Shown: piece by piece, positions 49,714 through 58,174 of the stretch | How the letters are laid out: each line of letters begins with the position of its first letter | Position numbering within the stretch: the first letter of the stretch is position 1 | NCBI RefSeq assembly: GCF_002760245.1 | Contig: NZ_ASCA01000033.1 | Coordinates: 1 to 64,000 of the forward strand | DNA: 64,000 nt | Source of the DNA: Streptococcus suis YS161 | Lineage (GTDB): Bacteria; Bacillota; Bacilli; Lactobacillales; Streptococcaceae | Direction: 5' to 3' | Notes under the pieces: model-generated | What the model was told of the DNA's origin: nothing | The model's database searches: none | Seen by the model: only the letters and a program-made list of their open reading frames with translations | Program-made: the position numbers and the translations under genes

Positions 49714-49770
49714 TGTTTTTTGGCATTTTTTTAATTTATTTTATTATTGTTATATTTTTGGTGTAAAAAA

Positions 49771-49793
49771 AGCCTGCTCCCTTGGAGCAAGCT
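49771..49793 (-). terminator. Intrinsic terminator of the PlcR-like regulator gene
   Basis: AGCTTGCTCC/GGAGCAGGCT stem followed by TTTTTTT on the minus strand, overlapping the stop codon of the regulator gene. Confidence 0.85.
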
Positions 49794-50662
49794 CAATCTG
49801 CATCGGTTTCTTTAAGGTATTTTTCTATTTTCAGAGCAATACCATCAATACCTGCTAACTGATAAAGAAGGCGTGATAGTTCATAGCGTTCTTTGACCAG
49901 TTTCTTATCCGCAAAGTCTTCTGTCACATTTCCTAAGTCACAATAAAAATCTGCCAAGAAATGAATAGGATAGGTTGACTTGAATTCCTCAATGCAGGCT
50001 GTAACCAGCTCAATTCCCTTATCTAGCTGATTGGTTAACCACAGGTAGCGGGTGTAGTTGGACTGAATACTGAAGTAAGCATCTATATCTACCAATAAAT
50101 CCAACTTATTTTTATCAATCTTTTCAATTACCTCATTATAGAATTGCTCTGCCTCAGCATTCTTCTCATCTCGAATCAATAGAATCAATAAACTATTGTA
50201 TAGATAGAGATAGCCTCTCCTATTCTCCCCGACTCGTTCCAGTAGCTCCCTCAATTTCTGAATAGCGTATTCTCGCCTAGCTTCCAAATTCTCTGCTAAA
50301 ACAGTCTCCACCCATTCCAAATAAACTTGGTCTGGAAAGGTCAGATGAGATAGGGTGCCCTTTTCCCTTTCATATAGAAAGCTCAAAGCCTCATAATCTC
50401 TTTGGATAAGACAGTTTTTGGCAAGTTTTCTAAACTGTTTCAGGTCAGAGACAATTTCGCTTTCCTCTTCATCAAAAAAATAGTCCATTCTGACTTGGAG
50501 TTTTTTAGCAAGGGCATGAAGCAAGTCTGCACCAGGCATGTAGGTTCCCTTCTCAATGCGGCTAATCTGCCCCTGATCACAGACCCCTTCTGCCAACTCC
50601 TTCTGTGACCAGCCCAATTCTTTTCTTCTATTTTTTAACCTTGTTGCTAGTAAAACTTTCAT
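49793..50662 (-). CDS. PlcR-like (RRNPP) transcriptional regulator with TPR domain
   Basis: 289 residues. The N-terminal HTH (RLKNRRKELGWSQKELAEGVCDQGQISRIEKGTYMPGADLLHALAKKL) is of the XRE/PlcR kind. The rest is a series of helical hairpins (for example ALSFLYEREKGTLSH, YLYLYNSLLILLIRDEKNAEAEQFYNEVIEKI) typical of TPR domains that bind short exported-reimported peptides. It has its own TATAAT (50692-50697) and terminator, and lies directly upstream of the small-ORF operon it probably controls. The cognate peptide is not identified. Confidence 0.85.
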   Translation of the reverse strand: MKVLLATRLKNRRKELGWSQKELAEGVCDQGQISRIEKGTYMPGADLLHALAKKLQVRMDYFFDEEESEIVSDLKQFRKLAKNCLIQRDYEALSFLYEREKGTLSHLTFPDQVYLEWVETVLAENLEARREYAIQKLRELLERVGENRRGYLYLYNSLLILLIRDEKNAEAEQFYNEVIEKIDKNKLDLLVDIDAYFSIQSNYTRYLWLTNQLDKGIELVTACIEEFKSTYPIHFLADFYCDLGNVTEDFADKKLVKERYELSRLLYQLAGIDGIALKIEKYLKETDAD

Positions 50663-50726
50663 ATCAACCTCTCAGAATCCAATCTATTTTTATTATAACA
50701 GGTTAAGCCCTAGCAGACAAACACCA

Positions 50727-50748
50727 AAAAACCTCTCATCAAGAGAGG
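50727..50748 (-). terminator. Intrinsic terminator of purR
   Basis: CCTCTC-TTGAT-GAGAGG stem then TTTTTT on the minus strand, just after the purR stop codon. Confidence 0.85.
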
Positions 50749-50756
50749 CTTAGAGG

Positions 50757-51569
50757 TTAATCAAAAATATTTCCCAACTCAACATCCACGCGATTTTCTT
50801 TGACATTGATGTCCGTCACGGCTAAGAGGGATTTGTAGTTTGCTACGTTGCGGTCACCTTTTTGGTTTTCCGCAAAGACTGCTACACCTACTAAAGTTGA
50901 GTCAAACTCGGAGAGCAGGCTAATCATACCATTGATGGTACCACCATTTTTCAAGAAGTCATCAACGATCAAGACACGACTTCCTGCCTTCAAGCTACGC
51001 TTGGATAGGAACATTTTCTCAATACGGTCGCTAGATCCTGACACATAGTTGACAGAAACGGTTGAACCTTCTGTGATTTTCAAATCACGACGCACAATCA
51101 CAAACGGTACATTAAGGACATTGGCAACAGCATTGGCCAAAGGAACACCCTTTGTCGCAACTGTCATGACAGCATCAATTTTTTCTTCCTTGAAAGCATT
51201 GGCAATAATACGGCCAACATTTTTCAAAATGTGTGGTGTAGACAATAAGTCAGAAGAATAGATATAACCACCTGGCAAGATACGATTACTTTCGGCCATC
51301 TGATCACGAAGGGCCTGTGCAATTTCGACAGACTCTGCCTTAGAGATTGATGGAGTAAAAACAACTCCTCCACTGGCACCTGTAATGGTTTCAATATGCC
51401 CGATAGAGCTTTCCTCAAAAGCCTTTTTAATGATGGCAATATCCTCTGAGATAGATGACTTGGCAGATTCATACTTTTCCGCAAAGGTATTCAAACTAGT
51501 TAATTCATAAGGGTGGTTGATGAGGTAATTGGAAATGACAACCATACGCTCACTTCTTCTTAATTTCAT
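50757..51569 (-). CDS. purR: Pur operon regulator PurR
   Basis: 270 residues: a winged-helix N-terminus (RRSERMVVISNYLINHPYELTSLNTFAEKYESAKSSISEDIAIIKKAF) and a phosphoribosyltransferase-like domain with the PRPP loop SRVLIVDDFLKNGGTINGM. Gram-positive PurR binds PurBoxes (AWWWCCGAACWWT) and responds to PRPP. purA in this window has PurBox-like sequence in its promoter. A CGAAC-containing hairpin lies at its own promoter. Confidence 0.95.
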   Translation of the reverse strand: MKLRRSERMVVISNYLINHPYELTSLNTFAEKYESAKSSISEDIAIIKKAFEESSIGHIETITGASGGVVFTPSISKAESVEIAQALRDQMAESNRILPGGYIYSSDLLSTPHILKNVGRIIANAFKEEKIDAVMTVATKGVPLANAVANVLNVPFVIVRRDLKITEGSTVSVNYVSGSSDRIEKMFLSKRSLKAGSRVLIVDDFLKNGGTINGMISLLSEFDSTLVGVAVFAENQKGDRNVANYKSLLAVTDINVKENRVDVELGNIFD

Positions 51570-51615
51570 ATTGTTCTCCTTTTTGGCTTTTTCCTATTAT
51601 AGCACATAAAAACAC

Positions 51616-51653
51616 AAAAAGCGAACCTTTTTTCTTGAAAAAGTTCGCTTTTT
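51616..51653. terminator. Hairpin between the kinase-fold gene and purR, with PurBox-like arms
   Basis: AAAAAGCGAAC pairs with GTTCGCTTTTT around TTTTTTCTTGAAAAA-like sequence. T runs follow in both directions. Each arm contains CGAAC, the PurBox core. The purR -10 TATAAT lies just downstream (about 51595-51600). Confidence 0.6.
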
Positions 51654-51658
51654 CGTAT

Positions 51659-52537
51659 TTAGCTATAAACTTGTAGATACCACGTTGGAATCCAGCGAGT
51701 AAAGTCCGCATACCATTCTGAGATGGTGGCTGCCTGTTCCTGCATCAAGGGGATTTGGAGGGGATCTACGCGCTCTGCCCAAGAAAGAGCGCCTAGACTA
51801 TTTACTGTTACATAAAGAGCCATGAGTCTCCAAAATTCCTCTGGAATAACCCCTTCAAAGTAGGCATCCAACTGACCACGCGCAAAGGCTGGCGACAAAT
51901 CAGCCGTGAAAATCGAACGGTTGAATTCTTCCCAGGGGTCTCCTATGTCGTAGCGATCAAAGTCTAATATTTTCAGTTTCCCATCCGCACCCAGTAGGAA
52001 GTTACCTGTGTGAAAATCTCCATGATGGTAGGCAATCGGTCTTCCTGCCAGCATGTGACGATTGGCCTGAACAAAGTCTATCATAGCTTGACCATTTGGA
52101 TAGGAATGACTAGCTGCTTGGTAGGCAGTTAATTTATTGTCAATCTTAGCCTGATAAAAACTGTTCCAGTCTCGCTGACTTTGATCAATCGGTAGGGCAT
52201 GCAAGATTCGCAAAAACTTCCCTGACTGACAGCCCAATTCATATAAGGTTTGTTCTGTCAGACTAGCAGCCAAGTCATTCATATCCTGACCTTCCATCCA
52301 TTCATAAAGAGTATAGACCGACTCTTCATCCGCCCAAAAACTTAGTGGCTCTGCCACAGGCAAGTCTTGTCCAAACAAGCTTTGAACCAATCGAAATTCT
52401 GCTTGCTTAGCCTCATAGGCTGGCCGCTCTGCTATTCTCAAAAGACCAAGGCGACCATCTTCCAGCTGGACCTTGTACTTTTGGTCCGTGGACCAGCCTT
52501 TGGTGAGGGGCTGTCGAGACACTATCCTAACTGCCAT
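51659..52537 (-). CDS. Aminoglycoside phosphotransferase-family kinase-fold protein
   Basis: 292 residues with the APH/choline-kinase fold: an N-lobe GWSTDQKYKVQLEDGRLGLLRI, the hinge YTLYEWMEGQDM, the catalytic loop IAYHHGDFHTGNFLLGADGKLKILDFDRYDIGDPWEEF (HGDxHxxN and DFD). Chromosomal members of this kind phosphorylate small molecules or proteins of unknown identity and do not by themselves indicate drug resistance. The ATG overlaps the yhaM stop codon in TGATG. Confidence 0.85.
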   Translation of the reverse strand: MAVRIVSRQPLTKGWSTDQKYKVQLEDGRLGLLRIAERPAYEAKQAEFRLVQSLFGQDLPVAEPLSFWADEESVYTLYEWMEGQDMNDLAASLTEQTLYELGCQSGKFLRILHALPIDQSQRDWNSFYQAKIDNKLTAYQAASHSYPNGQAMIDFVQANRHMLAGRPIAYHHGDFHTGNFLLGADGKLKILDFDRYDIGDPWEEFNRSIFTADLSPAFARGQLDAYFEGVIPEEFWRLMALYVTVNSLGALSWAERVDPLQIPLMQEQAATISEWYADFTRWIPTWYLQVYS

Positions 52538-53478
52538 CAGTCGATATCTGGCTTATAGAAGGCGCGGTTATCCATGGCAAAGATGCGGTTGGTCATCTCG
52601 CCTGGGCCGACCTTGTCCAAGGCCGATAGCATCATCATCATTTCCGCATCGATATTGTCAATCATGTGGAGGATTTCCGCCTCCATAATCTTCGGACGGA
52701 CTGGGCTTCCATACTCCAAGAGGCCGTGATGGCTGAGGATAACGTGACGCAGAACAGTCACTTCCTCCAGACTGTCATCGATGCCCAATTCCATCAAGAC
52801 CTTGGTAATCTCTTCATCAATCAGGGAAATGTGCCCAATCAGATTGCCACGGACAGTGTAGCCTGTGTTATCAGGTCCTGTCAGTTCAATCACCTTGGCT
52901 AGGTCATGCAGCATGATTCCTGCAAAGAGCAGGCTCTTATTGAGCTGAGGATAGATGTCGCCAATTTTATCTGCCAAGCGGACCATGGTCGCCGTATGGA
53001 AGGACAAGCCTGAATAGAAGGCATGGTGATTGGTCTTGGCAGCTGGATAGGAATAAAACTCCTTGTCGTACTTGCTGTAAAGAGCACGTACAATCCGTTG
53101 CCAAGTGGCATTTTCAATACGGAAAATCATCTGACTCAGATAGTCCTTGGTTTCCTTAACATCCACAGGTGGCTTTTCCTTGAAATCAGCAGGGTCGTTG
53201 GGTTCGCCAGCTTTTGGCAAACGGAGAACCAATTGATTGACTTGCGGGGTATTGTTATAAACTTCACGGCGTCCCTGCACGTGAACAACTGTCCCAGCAG
53301 TAAAATCCTTGATTTTCCCTGGCTGGGCATCCCAGACCTTGCCTTCAATCTCACCTGTATCATCCTGGAAGGTCAGAGCTAGGTAATCTTTTCCAGCCCG
53401 TGTTTGACGGACATCAGCTGTTTTAATAAGATAAAATCCTTCGAAGAATTCATCTTTTTTCATTTGGTTAATTTTCAT
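52537..53478 (-). CDS. yhaM: 3'-5' exoribonuclease YhaM
   Basis: 313 residues from MKINQMKKDEFFEGFYLIK: an OB-fold (AGKDYLALTFQDDTGEIEGKVWDAQ) and an HD phosphohydrolase domain (FHTATMVRLADKIGDIYPQLNKSLLFAGIMLHDLAKV; HVILSHHGLLEYGSPV). YhaM trims RNA 3' ends in Firmicutes. The start at 53478 follows GAGGA; an in-frame Met at 53490 is also possible. It overlaps rmuC by 11 bases, so the two are coupled. Confidence 0.93.
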   Translation of the reverse strand: MKINQMKKDEFFEGFYLIKTADVRQTRAGKDYLALTFQDDTGEIEGKVWDAQPGKIKDFTAGTVVHVQGRREVYNNTPQVNQLVLRLPKAGEPNDPADFKEKPPVDVKETKDYLSQMIFRIENATWQRIVRALYSKYDKEFYSYPAAKTNHHAFYSGLSFHTATMVRLADKIGDIYPQLNKSLLFAGIMLHDLAKVIELTGPDNTGYTVRGNLIGHISLIDEEITKVLMELGIDDSLEEVTVLRHVILSHHGLLEYGSPVRPKIMEAEILHMIDNIDAEMMMMLSALDKVGPGEMTNRIFAMDNRAFYKPDID

Positions 53479-54706
53479 TGTCTTCCTCATCTAATGGGGA
53501 CAAGCCAAGCAGTCCCTTGGTTTGGTCATCTTCGTACAGGTCAATGGTACGAAGACTACGTTCGATAGCGTTGGTGCGAGTGGTTAGGAGTTTGTCAATA
53601 TTGCTGCTAGCCTGATTGAGTTGTTTCTGAGCCTTAAGTAAGAGGTCAGAAAACTTGCCAAATTCCAGCTTGACATTGCCCAATACCTTGGAAATATCAT
53701 CGGCCGACCGTTGAATGTTGAGGGTCTTAAAGCCAACGGAGAGGGAATTGAGCAGGGCAGAAAGCGTGGTCGGTCCTGCTACCACGATATTTTCCTGACG
53801 GCGTAGGTCATCAAAGAAAATGGGATTGCGGACCACTTCTGAATACAGCCCTTCGGTTGGCAGAAAGAGCACACCAAAGTTAGTCGTTTCAGGCGGATTG
53901 AGGTACTTGCTCTGAATGTCCTTGGCAAAACGTTTGATAGCTGCCAGGAGATTTTTGCGATGGAGGTCAATCTGGTCCTTGTCCCCACTTTCGTAGGCAT
54001 CTTCCAAGCGATAATAGTCCGCCAGCGGAAACTTGGAATCGATTGGCAAGTAGATATAGTCTCCCTCGGTCCGTCCCGGTAGCTTGACCGCATACTCCAC
54101 ACGCTCACTAGAGCCTGAAACTGTGGCAAACTCTCGCTCATATTGGCTAGGTGTCAAAATATCCTCGATAATCTGTCCCAGCTGCAATTCACCCATGATA
54201 CCACGGGTTTTGGTGCCAGACAGCACCTTATTAAGACTACCCACATCACGCGCCACCGTCTGCATTTCACCCAGACCACGATTGACCGATTCCAACTGCT
54301 TGGACACTGTTTCAAAGGAGGCTTGTAGGCGGGTTTGCAGGGTTTTCTCCAGCTTTTCCTCGACTGTTTGCCGCATTTCTTCCAGGCGTTTTTCATTTGA
54401 CTCCTGAATGGCCTGCAAACGGCGGTCGGTAGCATCTCGCGTTTCCAGGTGGCTCTTACTCAGCTCTTGACGGATGTCGGTTAGCTGTTGGTAAAGCTCC
54501 GTGCGGAGTCTTTCCACCTCCTGATGAATGGCTTGCTGCTGTTTGAGGGTAGCATTTTCTAGTTGATAGCTGAGCTGATCAGACAAGTTGTCTGCTGTAT
54601 CTTCGGCTTGATCTTGCAAAAGCAGGGCCAAGCTCTGCCATTTTCCATAAAGAAAAACTAAGGCCACCAAGACCAGTATCAGCAAAATAAGTAGTACAAT
54701 ATCCAT
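53468..54706 (-). CDS. rmuC: RmuC-family DNA recombination protein
   Basis: 412 residues: an N-terminal membrane helix (IVLLILLILVLVALVFLYGKW), a long coiled coil rich in Gln/Glu/Leu (about residues 35-140), and the RmuC nuclease-like domain with KTRGIMGELQLGQIIEDILTPSQYERE, YIYLPIDSKFPLADYYRLEDA and NFGVLFLPTEGLYSEV. RmuC limits inversions at repeats in E. coli. It is in the rsgA-rpe-thiN-rmuC-yhaM cluster. Confidence 0.94.
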   Translation of the reverse strand: MDIVLLILLILVLVALVFLYGKWQSLALLLQDQAEDTADNLSDQLSYQLENATLKQQQAIHQEVERLRTELYQQLTDIRQELSKSHLETRDATDRRLQAIQESNEKRLEEMRQTVEEKLEKTLQTRLQASFETVSKQLESVNRGLGEMQTVARDVGSLNKVLSGTKTRGIMGELQLGQIIEDILTPSQYEREFATVSGSSERVEYAVKLPGRTEGDYIYLPIDSKFPLADYYRLEDAYESGDKDQIDLHRKNLLAAIKRFAKDIQSKYLNPPETTNFGVLFLPTEGLYSEVVRNPIFFDDLRRQENIVVAGPTTLSALLNSLSVGFKTLNIQRSADDISKVLGNVKLEFGKFSDLLLKAQKQLNQASSNIDKLLTTRTNAIERSLRTIDLYEDDQTKGLLGLSPLDEEDNEN

Positions 54707-55339
54707 CTAATCCTTGTCCTTACTGTAGATCAGGACCACGTAGCCCTGATCCAGTTGAATGTCTATGTCCCTATCTATAAATTCGTTAGAGGAATAGCAT
54801 TTTTTGAAAAAATAATTGCTGGCATCCAGCGGGTACTTGGCATGGCGAATGGTCAGGCGGCTTTGGTCTGACGGCATAAAGGAAATGTACTTCATACCAG
54901 CAATCGGTGACAAACGGTGCTGACCTGCAGGTCGAAAGCGGACGACGTTCTGACTGTCCACCAATTCAATCTGCTCCATAAAGGCAGCCAAGTCTGGCTC
55001 AGCTGGCAAAAAGAGATTGGCCATCATGTGATCCATGCGTCCACCCAAGGCTCCGTAGATACGGACCTGAGCCTGCGGATAGGCCTTGAAGATTTCCTTT
55101 AAAGCCAGCTCCAAATCTGTATCATCTTTTTCAGCAGGAGCTTGCAGAAACCGCTCTGCCATCTCCCTTATCCGCCCCAACTCCTCCGAGGTCACCGAGT
55201 CAAAATCACCGATGGCCCAGTCAAGAGGCAGGGAATGGTCCAATAGACGAAGAGAGCCTGCATCTACCCCCACATAGAGGTCGGCAGGCTCAGGAAGGCA
55301 GTCAAAGGAACCGCCTGCAATGACAGCAATCTTAATCAT
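54707..55339 (-). CDS. thiN: Thiamine pyrophosphokinase
   Basis: 210 residues; transfers pyrophosphate from ATP to thiamine. Motifs are VGVDAGSLRLLDHSLPLDWAIGDFDSV, EKDDTDLELALKEIF and YGALGGRMDHMMANLFL, characteristic of the family. It overlaps rpe by eight bases and directly abuts rmuC. Confidence 0.96.
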   Translation of the reverse strand: MIKIAVIAGGSFDCLPEPADLYVGVDAGSLRLLDHSLPLDWAIGDFDSVTSEELGRIREMAERFLQAPAEKDDTDLELALKEIFKAYPQAQVRIYGALGGRMDHMMANLFLPAEPDLAAFMEQIELVDSQNVVRFRPAGQHRLSPIAGMKYISFMPSDQSRLTIRHAKYPLDASNYFFKKCYSSNEFIDRDIDIQLDQGYVVLIYSKDKD

Positions 55340-55991
55340 TGAGGGCTGCTCTCAATTTGGCAACGTTGGCATCCAAGTCTCCTTTGAAGAGATAGGACCC
55401 TGCCACAAAGACATTGGCACCCGCATTTTTGGCTGAATGAATGGTCTTGTCGTCAATTCCGCCGTCCACTTCGATGTCAAAGGTCAAGCCCTTGGCTTCA
55501 CGCAATTTAACCAAATCTGCAATCTTCTCAGCCACTTCTGGTATGTAGGCTTGTCCACCAAAACCTGGGTTGACCGTCATGAGCAGAACCTGATCCACCA
55601 AGTTGAGCACAGGCTCAATGGTCAAAAGAGGAGTTCCTGGATTGATGACCACACCCACCTTCATACCAGCAGCACGGATTTTTTGTAGCGTTCCATGCAA
55701 GTGAACCGTTGCTTCTGCATGAATAGTCAAGATATCCGCACCTGCTCGAGCAAAAGTCTCAATATGATTTTCAGGATTGGACACCATGAGATGGCAATCA
55801 AAAACCAGCTTGCTATGAGGACGCATAGCCGCAACCACATCCGCCCCAAAGCTAATATTTGGCACAAAGTGACCGTCCATGACATCAATGTGCACATACT
55901 CCACACCTGTCTTTTCTAGACGCTTGAGCTCTTTTTCAAAATTTGCATAATCTGCCGCCAAAATAGACGGTGCAATCTTATAATGTGACAT
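55332..55991 (-). CDS. rpe: Ribulose-phosphate 3-epimerase
   Basis: 219-residue TIM-barrel enzyme of the pentose phosphate pathway. Motifs are KIAPSILAADYANFEKEL, VHIDVMDGHFVPNISFG (metal-binding), FDCHLMVSNPE, LLMTVNPGFGGQAYIP and DIEVDGGIDDKTI (second catalytic Asp). Between rsgA (14 bases) and thiN (overlap). Confidence 0.98.
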   Translation of the reverse strand: MSHYKIAPSILAADYANFEKELKRLEKTGVEYVHIDVMDGHFVPNISFGADVVAAMRPHSKLVFDCHLMVSNPENHIETFARAGADILTIHAEATVHLHGTLQKIRAAGMKVGVVINPGTPLLTIEPVLNLVDQVLLMTVNPGFGGQAYIPEVAEKIADLVKLREAKGLTFDIEVDGGIDDKTIHSAKNAGANVFVAGSYLFKGDLDANVAKLRAALND

Positions 55992-56005
55992 AGAGTACCA
56001 ACTTT

Positions 56006-56881
56006 CTATTTGAATTTCTTACTTACCTTAGTATAGGTTTCACGCTGATTTTGGATTTCGCTGAGGAATTGGAGATAATTGTCAAAGCGACTTTGGGAAA
56101 TGGCAGAGCTGGCAACAGCTTCCTTGACCGCACAATCCGGCTCATGGGTATGGGTACAGGTCCTAAATTTGCAGTCCTGGCTGGCTTCCGCAATTTCTGG
56201 GAAACAATCTGTCAGAGCCTCTGCCTCCTTGACTTCATAGTCTAGGGATGAAAAACCTGGCGTATCCGCAATTTTCCCACCGAAGACATTGTAGAAACTG
56301 ACCGCACGAGTGGTATGGCGACCCCGCCCCAGACTATCTGAAATCGCCCCTGTTTCCAAGGCTAATTCTGGCGCAATGCGATTGAGAAGAGTCGACTTAC
56401 CAACCCCTGTCTGCCCCATAAAGACCGTCACCTTATCCTGCAATAATGGTGTCAATTCCTCCAAACTATAGACAAATGGATAGCCAATTTTCTCATAGAT
56501 AGTCTTGAAGGCATCCATCTCCGCCCAATCTTCCACCAAGTCCATCTTAGAGATATAGATAATGGGATCCATATCCTTCTGTTCAAGGAGAACTAGGAAA
56601 CGATCCAGTAGATTGGCATTAAAATCAGGTTCCTTGGCCGACATGATAACCACTGCCTGATCGATATTGACGATAGGAGGTCGAACCAAACTATTCTTCC
56701 GCTCATGAATCTTTAATATATAGCCTTCTGAATTTTCCTCCGCAGAAAAGTCCACAAAATCACCCACGTAGGGTGTTTGGCCTTTCTTACGAAAATTTCC
56801 TCTGGCTCTGGTTTGATAAATCTGTCCATCTGCCTCGACATAGTAAAAACCTGCCAAGGCCTTGATAATTCTTCCTTGCAA
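56006..56881 (-). CDS. rsgA: Ribosome small subunit-dependent GTPase RsgA
   Basis: 291 residues: an OB-fold N-terminus, a circularly permuted GTPase domain (G4 [11 protein letters not shown] before G1 [15 protein letters not shown] and G3 DTPGF), and a zinc-binding C-terminal domain ([20 protein letters not shown]). It acts in 30S maturation. First gene of rsgA-rpe-thiN-rmuC-yhaM. Confidence 0.97.
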   Translation of the reverse strand: MQGRIIKALAGFYYVEADGQIYQTRARGNFRKKGQTPYVGDFVDFSAEENSEGYILKIHERKNSLVRPPIVNIDQAVVIMSAKEPDFNANLLDRFLVLLEQKDMDPIIYISKMDLVEDWAEMDAFKTIYEKIGYPFVYSLEELTPLLQDKVTVFMGQTGVGKSTLLNRIAPELALETGAISDSLGRGRHTTRAVSFYNVFGGKIADTPGFSSLDYEVKEAEALTDCFPEIAEASQDCKFRTCTHTHEPDCAVKEAVASSAISQSRFDNYLQFLSEIQNQRETYTKVSKKFK

Positions 56882-56995
56882 TGAAGACTCCTTTGTATGT
56901 GCTTGTTCCTATTATACCAAATTTCCTAGGAAAAAGGGAGCAAAGCCAAATCCTGCACAGCTAGTATTTTCTTGCCAATGGGAATATGTGCACTA

Positions 56996-57020
56996 GAAAA
57001 GCCCTCAAACGAGAGCTTTC
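56996..57020 (-). terminator. Intrinsic terminator of the LPXTG protein gene
   Basis: Minus strand AAGCTCTC-GTTT-GAGGGCTT then TT, just after the stop codon. Confidence 0.7.
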
Positions 57021-57038
57021 TTGGTATACATAGATGGA

Positions 57039-57938
57039 CTAGTCTCTTTTGCGTGATGTGGCAGCTAATCCCAGACCTGAAAGACCGGACAAGACGCCCT
57101 CTAAGACTAGGAGCATAGAGCTGCTATCACCTGTTTTTGGCAGGTTTTTGACAACAGGTTGTGATACTTCCTGTGGTTTAACAGCAGGAGTGCTTGGAGC
57201 GGACTTGTCTACCGTTTTCTTATCAGTTGCTGTCACTGCTTGAACCTTGCCAGCTGTCTGGTCAGTTAAGGAAGAGGCATCTGTTAGCTGTTCAACTGGT
57301 TTGTCTGTCGGAGTGTCAACTGGTTGTTCAGCTGGCTGGTCGGCTGGTTGTTCAACGGGTTGCTCAACTGGAACTTCAGCTGGTTTTTCAACGGGTTGTT
57401 CAACTGGCTGGTCAGCTGGTTGTTCAGTTGGAACTTCAGCTGGCTGTTCAGTTGGCTGTTCAACTGGTTGTTCAGTTGGTTGTTCAGCTGGCTGGTCGGC
57501 TGGTTGCTCTGTTGGTTGTTCAACTGGCTGGTCGGCTGGTTGTTCGGCTGGTTGTTCTGTAGGCCGTATTTGCATTGGTTTATAATAAAACTCAACCAAT
57601 ACAGACTCCTCTGTAAATCCTTCCGGTAAAGTTACAGAATCCACTCCTTTTACAGTCCAAGAGAAGTTTGCTGAATATGCACCTGCCGCATAAACCTCCC
57701 AACCGTCAAAAACTGGTGCGGTATACGTTTTAGAGCCACCTAGAGGGATAATATCTTGGTATTGACCTAAAACCCCACTAGGATGATACGATACAACATT
57801 AGCCGTGGCAGTTTTCTCCTGAGCGTAAACAACGCTAGGCGCATTCAGTAACTGCCCGCCCACAGGAGCAACCACACCACCCAAAACAAGGGTTGAAGTA
57901 AGGGCAAGGCCCCATTTAGCAAATTTTTTTGCTTGCAT
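57039..57938 (-). CDS. LPXTG cell-wall-anchored protein with EQP-type tetrapeptide repeats
   Basis: 299 residues. A signal peptide (residues 1-40, ending SVVYAQE) is followed by a ~85-residue domain with aromatic beta-strand character (YHPSGVLGQYQDIIPLGG; YTAPVFDGWEVYAAGAY). Then about 22 tandem units of (E/D)-Q/K/V/T-P-(A/V/T), a Thr/Lys-rich linker, LPKTG at about residue 266, a hydrophobic helix and a TSRKRD tail. The repeats form a rigid, wall-spanning proline-rich rod and are encoded by a 12-bp minisatellite, so length variation is expected. The ligand is unknown. Confidence 0.88.
   Translation of the reverse strand: MQAKKFAKWGLALTSTLVLGGVVAPVGGQLLNAPSVVYAQEKTATANVVSYHPSGVLGQYQDIIPLGGSKTYTAPVFDGWEVYAAGAYSANFSWTVKGVDSVTLPEGFTEESVLVEFYYKPMQIRPTEQPAEQPADQPVEQPTEQPADQPAEQPTEQPVEQPTEQPAEVPTEQPADQPVEQPVEKPAEVPVEQPVEQPADQPAEQPVDTPTDKPVEQLTDASSLTDQTAGKVQAVTATDKKTVDKSAPSTPAVKPQEVSQPVVKNLPKTGDSSSMLLVLEGVLSGLSGLGLAATSRKRD
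57290..57565 (-). repeat. 12-bp minisatellite encoding the EQPx repeats
   Basis: Units of the form GAACAACCAGCC and variants (GACCAGCCA, ACTGAACAGCC) repeat in phase with the codons about 22 times. The same periodicity yields open but spurious frames on the other strand. Confidence 0.85.
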
Positions 57939-58017
57939 TCAATTTTCCTAAGGTCTTATCGACCTTTCCTTTCTTTTAAACCTCTTATAAACCCCTGCTA
58001 CAATAGGGTTTGTACCT

Positions 58018-58045
58018 GTTTTAGTTAAGGGTCGTTAACTAAAAC
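58018..58045. other. Putative serine-recombinase crossover site 1
   Basis: 28-bp imperfect palindrome: left arm GTTTTAGTTAAGG, core GT, right arm CGTTAACTAAAAC. The arms are reverse complements except for one position. Length and 2-bp core match site I of resolvases/invertases. Confidence 0.55.
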
Positions 58046-58134
58046 ATAGAAAAATCAAAAAAATGCCAACTTGATAAGGCTTGAAAAGCCCGTCAAATCA
58101 GCATTTTGAATATTTTCTATTGACAACTTTGATT

Positions 58135-58162
58135 GTTTTACCAAACGACCGTTTGCTAAAAC
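58135..58162. other. Putative serine-recombinase crossover site 2
   Basis: 28-bp imperfect palindrome: left arm GTTTTACCAAACG, core AC, right arm CGTTTGCTAAAAC, one mismatch between arms. Its reverse complement matches site 1 at 22 of 28 positions including the GT core, so the two sites are in inverted orientation. Confidence 0.55.
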
Positions 58163-58174
58163 ACATATATTCGC

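Noticed and set aside
51659-52537. Aminoglycoside resistance gene
   Set aside because: Only the general APH kinase fold is visible, and the gene is embedded and coupled in a core operon. A resistance function is not supported.
57290-57565. Possible CRISPR array because of regular short repeats
   Set aside because: The 12-bp period has no unique spacers and encodes a proline-rich protein stalk. No cas genes are in the window.
57194-57629. Several + strand ORFs with VQLELQL-, STGCSAGW- or LFNWLVSW-type repeats
   Set aside because: All are alternative-frame readings of the 12-bp minisatellite in the LPXTG gene.
58046-58134. An invertible promoter inside the segment between the recombinase sites
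   Set aside because: TTGACA at 58120-58125 has no acceptable -10 at 16-18 bp in either orientation, so a promoter claim is not supported; only the site pair is reported.
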